Of a stretch of 55,781 nucleotides of DNA, positions 54,355-55,781 are shown piece by piece. The position numbers and the translations under genes were made by a program. The DNA lies in assembly GCA_030615765.1 (NCBI GenBank), contig JAUWYP010000013.1:1-55781 (forward strand), in the 5' to 3' direction. Source of the stretch: Dehalococcoidia bacterium. GTDB lineage: Bacteria > Chloroflexota > Dehalococcoidia > SM23-28-2. Within the stretch, counting starts at the first letter, position 1, and each line of letters opens with the position of its first letter. The notes beneath the pieces were generated by a model. That model had not been told where the DNA came from and made no database searches. It was given only the letters and a program-made list of their open reading frames with translations.

Positions 54355-54903
54355 TCACACCTTCCCGACGTAGAATATCTGCATGTTGTTCTCGAGCAGC
54401 TCGATGCGCTTCTTCAGGTCGGCAAAATGGTAGATGCGCTGGCCGCCGGAGTACAGGATGATAGCGGCCCGAAGGGCGACCCGCTCGTCTTCAGACTCAA
54501 GCAGCTCGATCAACTTCGTGGTCGCCATACGGCTTGCCAGAAGCTGCTCGTCCAGCATGCTGGTCAGGAGCTCCTCGCGCCGCACCTCGAGTTTCAGCCG
54601 AAAGTCCGGGGCATCCAGCCAGCGGTGAATGGTGAAGCGATGAAGCCCCAGCTCTCGAGCCACATCGGTAACCGTCATCCCCTGCACAAGCAACCCGACA
54701 GCCTGGTGCTGCCTGGGTATGAGGCGTTGGTCGTCCCGCACGGGCTCCGTGTCTTCGCCCGCCACGGCGGGTTGATCCAGTTCGGCGAGCGCTGCCTCCT
54801 GCCACGCCTGGTCTTGGAGTTCTGTCTCCACCTCGCTGCGGCGCTCCTGTCGAGCGGAGTCGACCGGTCGCGAATCTTCCACCGTGTCTTGTCGGCCCGT
54901 CAC
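54355..54903 (-). CDS. Phage terminase small-subunit-like HTH protein
   Basis: The 182-residue protein has a helix-turn-helix (MTVTDVARELGLHRFTIHRW, about residues 75-95) followed by a helical oligomerisation region (ATTKLIELLESEDERVALRA). It ends in a short coiled segment (DLKKRIELLENN). This is the layout of phBC6A51-type and other terminase small subunits and related HTH proteins. Its GTG start overlaps the stop of the broken HD-GYP frame (TAGTG). The N-terminal 60 residues are low complexity and acidic. No large terminase is seen, so phage packaging is not proven. Confidence 0.65.
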   Translation of the reverse strand: MTGRQDTVEDSRPVDSARQERRSEVETELQDQAWQEAALAELDQPAVAGEDTEPVRDDQRLIPRQHQAVGLLVQGMTVTDVARELGLHRFTIHRWLDAPDFRLKLEVRREELLTSMLDEQLLASRMATTKLIELLESEDERVALRAAIILYSGGQRIYHFADLKKRIELLENNMQIFYVGKV

Positions 54904-55480
54904 TATCCTTTCCTCCGCGCCCCCGCTTTGGCAGCCGCCAGCTGCCTGTCCTCGCTCGCTGCTTGTGCGGGCGCTGCCGGCCTCCCGCCTCGTCTTTTCA
55001 CCAACGCCAGGAATGCCTTTACCACCACAGGGTCAAACTGAGTGCCAGCACCCCGCTCCAGCTCGCCTATGGCTTCCTGTCTGCTCAAGGCCTTCCGGTA
55101 GGAACGCTCGTGTGTCAGGGCGTCAAACACATCCACCACGCTGAGGATACGTGCCCCCAGGCGGTCTCCCTGAAGTTCGCCGTCCTGAACTCTTGACCAT
55201 TGACGATGATTCGTCCGCACGTAACCTCGGGGTACTGCCAGGACGGGGGAATCAGGTCGGCCGTGCCCTGCAATATTTCTTGCAGCGAGGTGCTGGGCGT
55301 CTCAACGAGACCGGAGATGCCGTAGAGGCAGTTCAGTTCCTTGACCCGCTCGCGGAGTTCGTGCTCGACCTTCCGCAGCGTCTCCTCTACCGTAGTCCCC
55401 GCGACGGTCTTTGTTCTCGTGAGCACCCTCGCACCACGGGTAGCCTTGCCTCCGTCAGGGCCTATCTTCGTTGTAGCCAT
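54903..55480 (-). pseudogene. Broken GAF-type sensor / HD-GYP chimera
   Basis: The 5' part (ATG 55480, AAAGGA upstream) reads ELRERVKELNCLYGISGLVE and GQEFRTANFRETAW, the start of a PAS/GAF histidine-kinase-type sensor. At about 55160 the sequence changes to the end of an HD-GYP domain (ARILSVVDVFDALTHERSYR... QFDPVVVKAFLALV) in a different frame. This tail is an inverted, diverged copy of the ends of the hybrids at 49732 and 52841. The HD and GYP catalytic parts are missing. The original frame ends after 121 residues, so no working enzyme is expected. Confidence 0.75.
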
Positions 55481-55632
55481 GATTGTTCCTTTCAATTGGT
55501 GGCCTCATCGAGCCTCAACTCCTCCTTAGTCTGGCCCCGCGCCTCCGCGCCCGGTTGGAGACCCCACTTTCCGGTTTGGCTATTGGAGTTTCTCCCTTGC
55601 GTCCCCTTTCGTCCGGCACCTCTGCCGTAGCC
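55481..55632. other. Intergenic region at right edge
   Basis: No gene is visible between the broken sensor start and the terminator hairpin. The AAAGGA before 55480 is the ribosome site of the broken gene. Confidence 0.45.
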
Positions 55633-55691
55633 AAAAAGACACTCCCGGCGTGTTACATAGCCCCTCTTCGGCTATGCGGCCCGCCGGGAGT
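55633..55691 (-). terminator. Intrinsic terminator with branched or extended stem
   Basis: On the minus strand, ACTCCCGGCG pairs perfectly with CGCCGGGAGT, and inside it CATAGCC pairs with GGCTATG. Five T residues follow after three bases. Confidence 0.65.
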
Positions 55692-55781
55692 CAGATCCTT
55701 CGTTGTCCGCTGCCAGCGGTTCGGCGTTCCTCTGGCAGGGCCTCACGACTCCGGTCACGGCTGGTGCCGTTTGGTATGCCC
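55692..55781 (-). promoter_or_regulatory. Unidentified structured leader
   Basis: On the minus strand, CCGGAGTC (55754-55747) can pair with GACTCCCGG (55692-55684), whose bases also form the 5' arm of the terminator at 55641-55691. Between them CTGCCAG and CTGGCAG (55738-55710) form a hairpin. This mutually exclusive pairing is how transcriptional riboswitches and attenuators work. I cannot match it to a known class, and it is cut by the window edge. Confidence 0.45.

Noticed and set aside
53935-55041. Long plus-strand frame at the right end
   Set aside because: Antisense to the HTH and unknown genes and to the HD-GYP tail; no motif and no start signal.
55560-55620. Possible c-di-GMP riboswitch (GGACGCAAGGG near a GAAA loop)
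   Set aside because: The stems expected around these short matches do not form.

Overview
The window is about 56 kb of GC-rich bacterial chromosome, dense with genes on both strands. Gene content fits a Chloroflexota-type bacterium, possibly Dehalococcoidia-like. The evidence is a DUF3870 protein, an ArsA ATPase with an HSP20-like tail, many small zinc-ribbon proteins, GTG/TTG starts with strong Shine-Dalgarno sequences, and the CTTCGCTGCGCTCAG-type intergenic palindromes. No outer-membrane genes are visible. Taxonomy is inferred, not proven.

Layout. 1-3.6 kb: the end of an ABC exporter (ATPase plus permease), a ThDP-dependent acetolactate-synthase-like enzyme and a GNAT acetyltransferase. 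3.6-8.1 kb: an OLD-family ATPase/TOPRIM nuclease, then a ceramidase-like protein and a zinc alcohol dehydrogenase in one operon. 8.1-14.5 kb: small membrane proteins in gene-poor DNA, a VIT/vWA surface protein and an alpha/beta hydrolase. 14.5-20.9 kb: a thiamine locus, thiE on one strand converging on thiC-thiG-thiE-thiS-thiO, which lies behind a TPP riboswitch, plus thiD and a yjbQ-type gene. 20.9-27.5 kb: sirtuin, TPR/zinc protein, ECF-type sigma factor, winged-helix protein, ArsA ATPase, SppA-like protease, zinc-ribbon proteins and rhomboid. 27.6-31.4 kb: cobalamin uptake and adenosylation (btuF-btuC-btuD-cobO) behind a cobalamin riboswitch with an intrinsic terminator. 31.5-36.4 kb: SDR enzyme, tandem and palindromic repeats, and a peptide-type ABC importer. 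36.5-42.2 kb: a c-di-AMP (ydaO-yuaA) riboswitch ahead of a small zinc-ribbon gene, then a MarR regulator overlapping a giant RND exporter that carries a LysM domain.

42.3-46.6 kb: an operon of a P-loop/deoxycytidylate-deaminase fusion (resembling the antiphage AvcD/DcdV enzymes), a small zinc protein and a fumarylacetoacetase-family hydrolase, divergent from lexA. Both lexA and the deaminase have a consensus promoter followed by a GAAC-N4-GTTC SOS box, so the deaminase is predicted to be LexA-controlled. holA follows. 46.8-53.7 kb: three cyclic-di-GMP genes; the first two are GGDEF/HD-GYP hybrids, each behind a matching ECF-type promoter (TGTAAC-16-CGTC).

53.7 kb to the end: a 3' fragment of a selenocysteine tRNA gene that looks like an attachment site. 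Beyond it lie a phage-terminase-like HTH gene, an unknown gene, a broken GAF/HD-GYP chimera and an unidentified structured leader with a terminator. This part is probably an integrated element running off the right edge.

Main candidates for new biology: the SOS-controlled antiphage-like deaminase operon, the LysM-bearing RND exporter, the c-di-AMP riboswitch on a tiny zinc-ribbon gene, and the selC-type integration scar.
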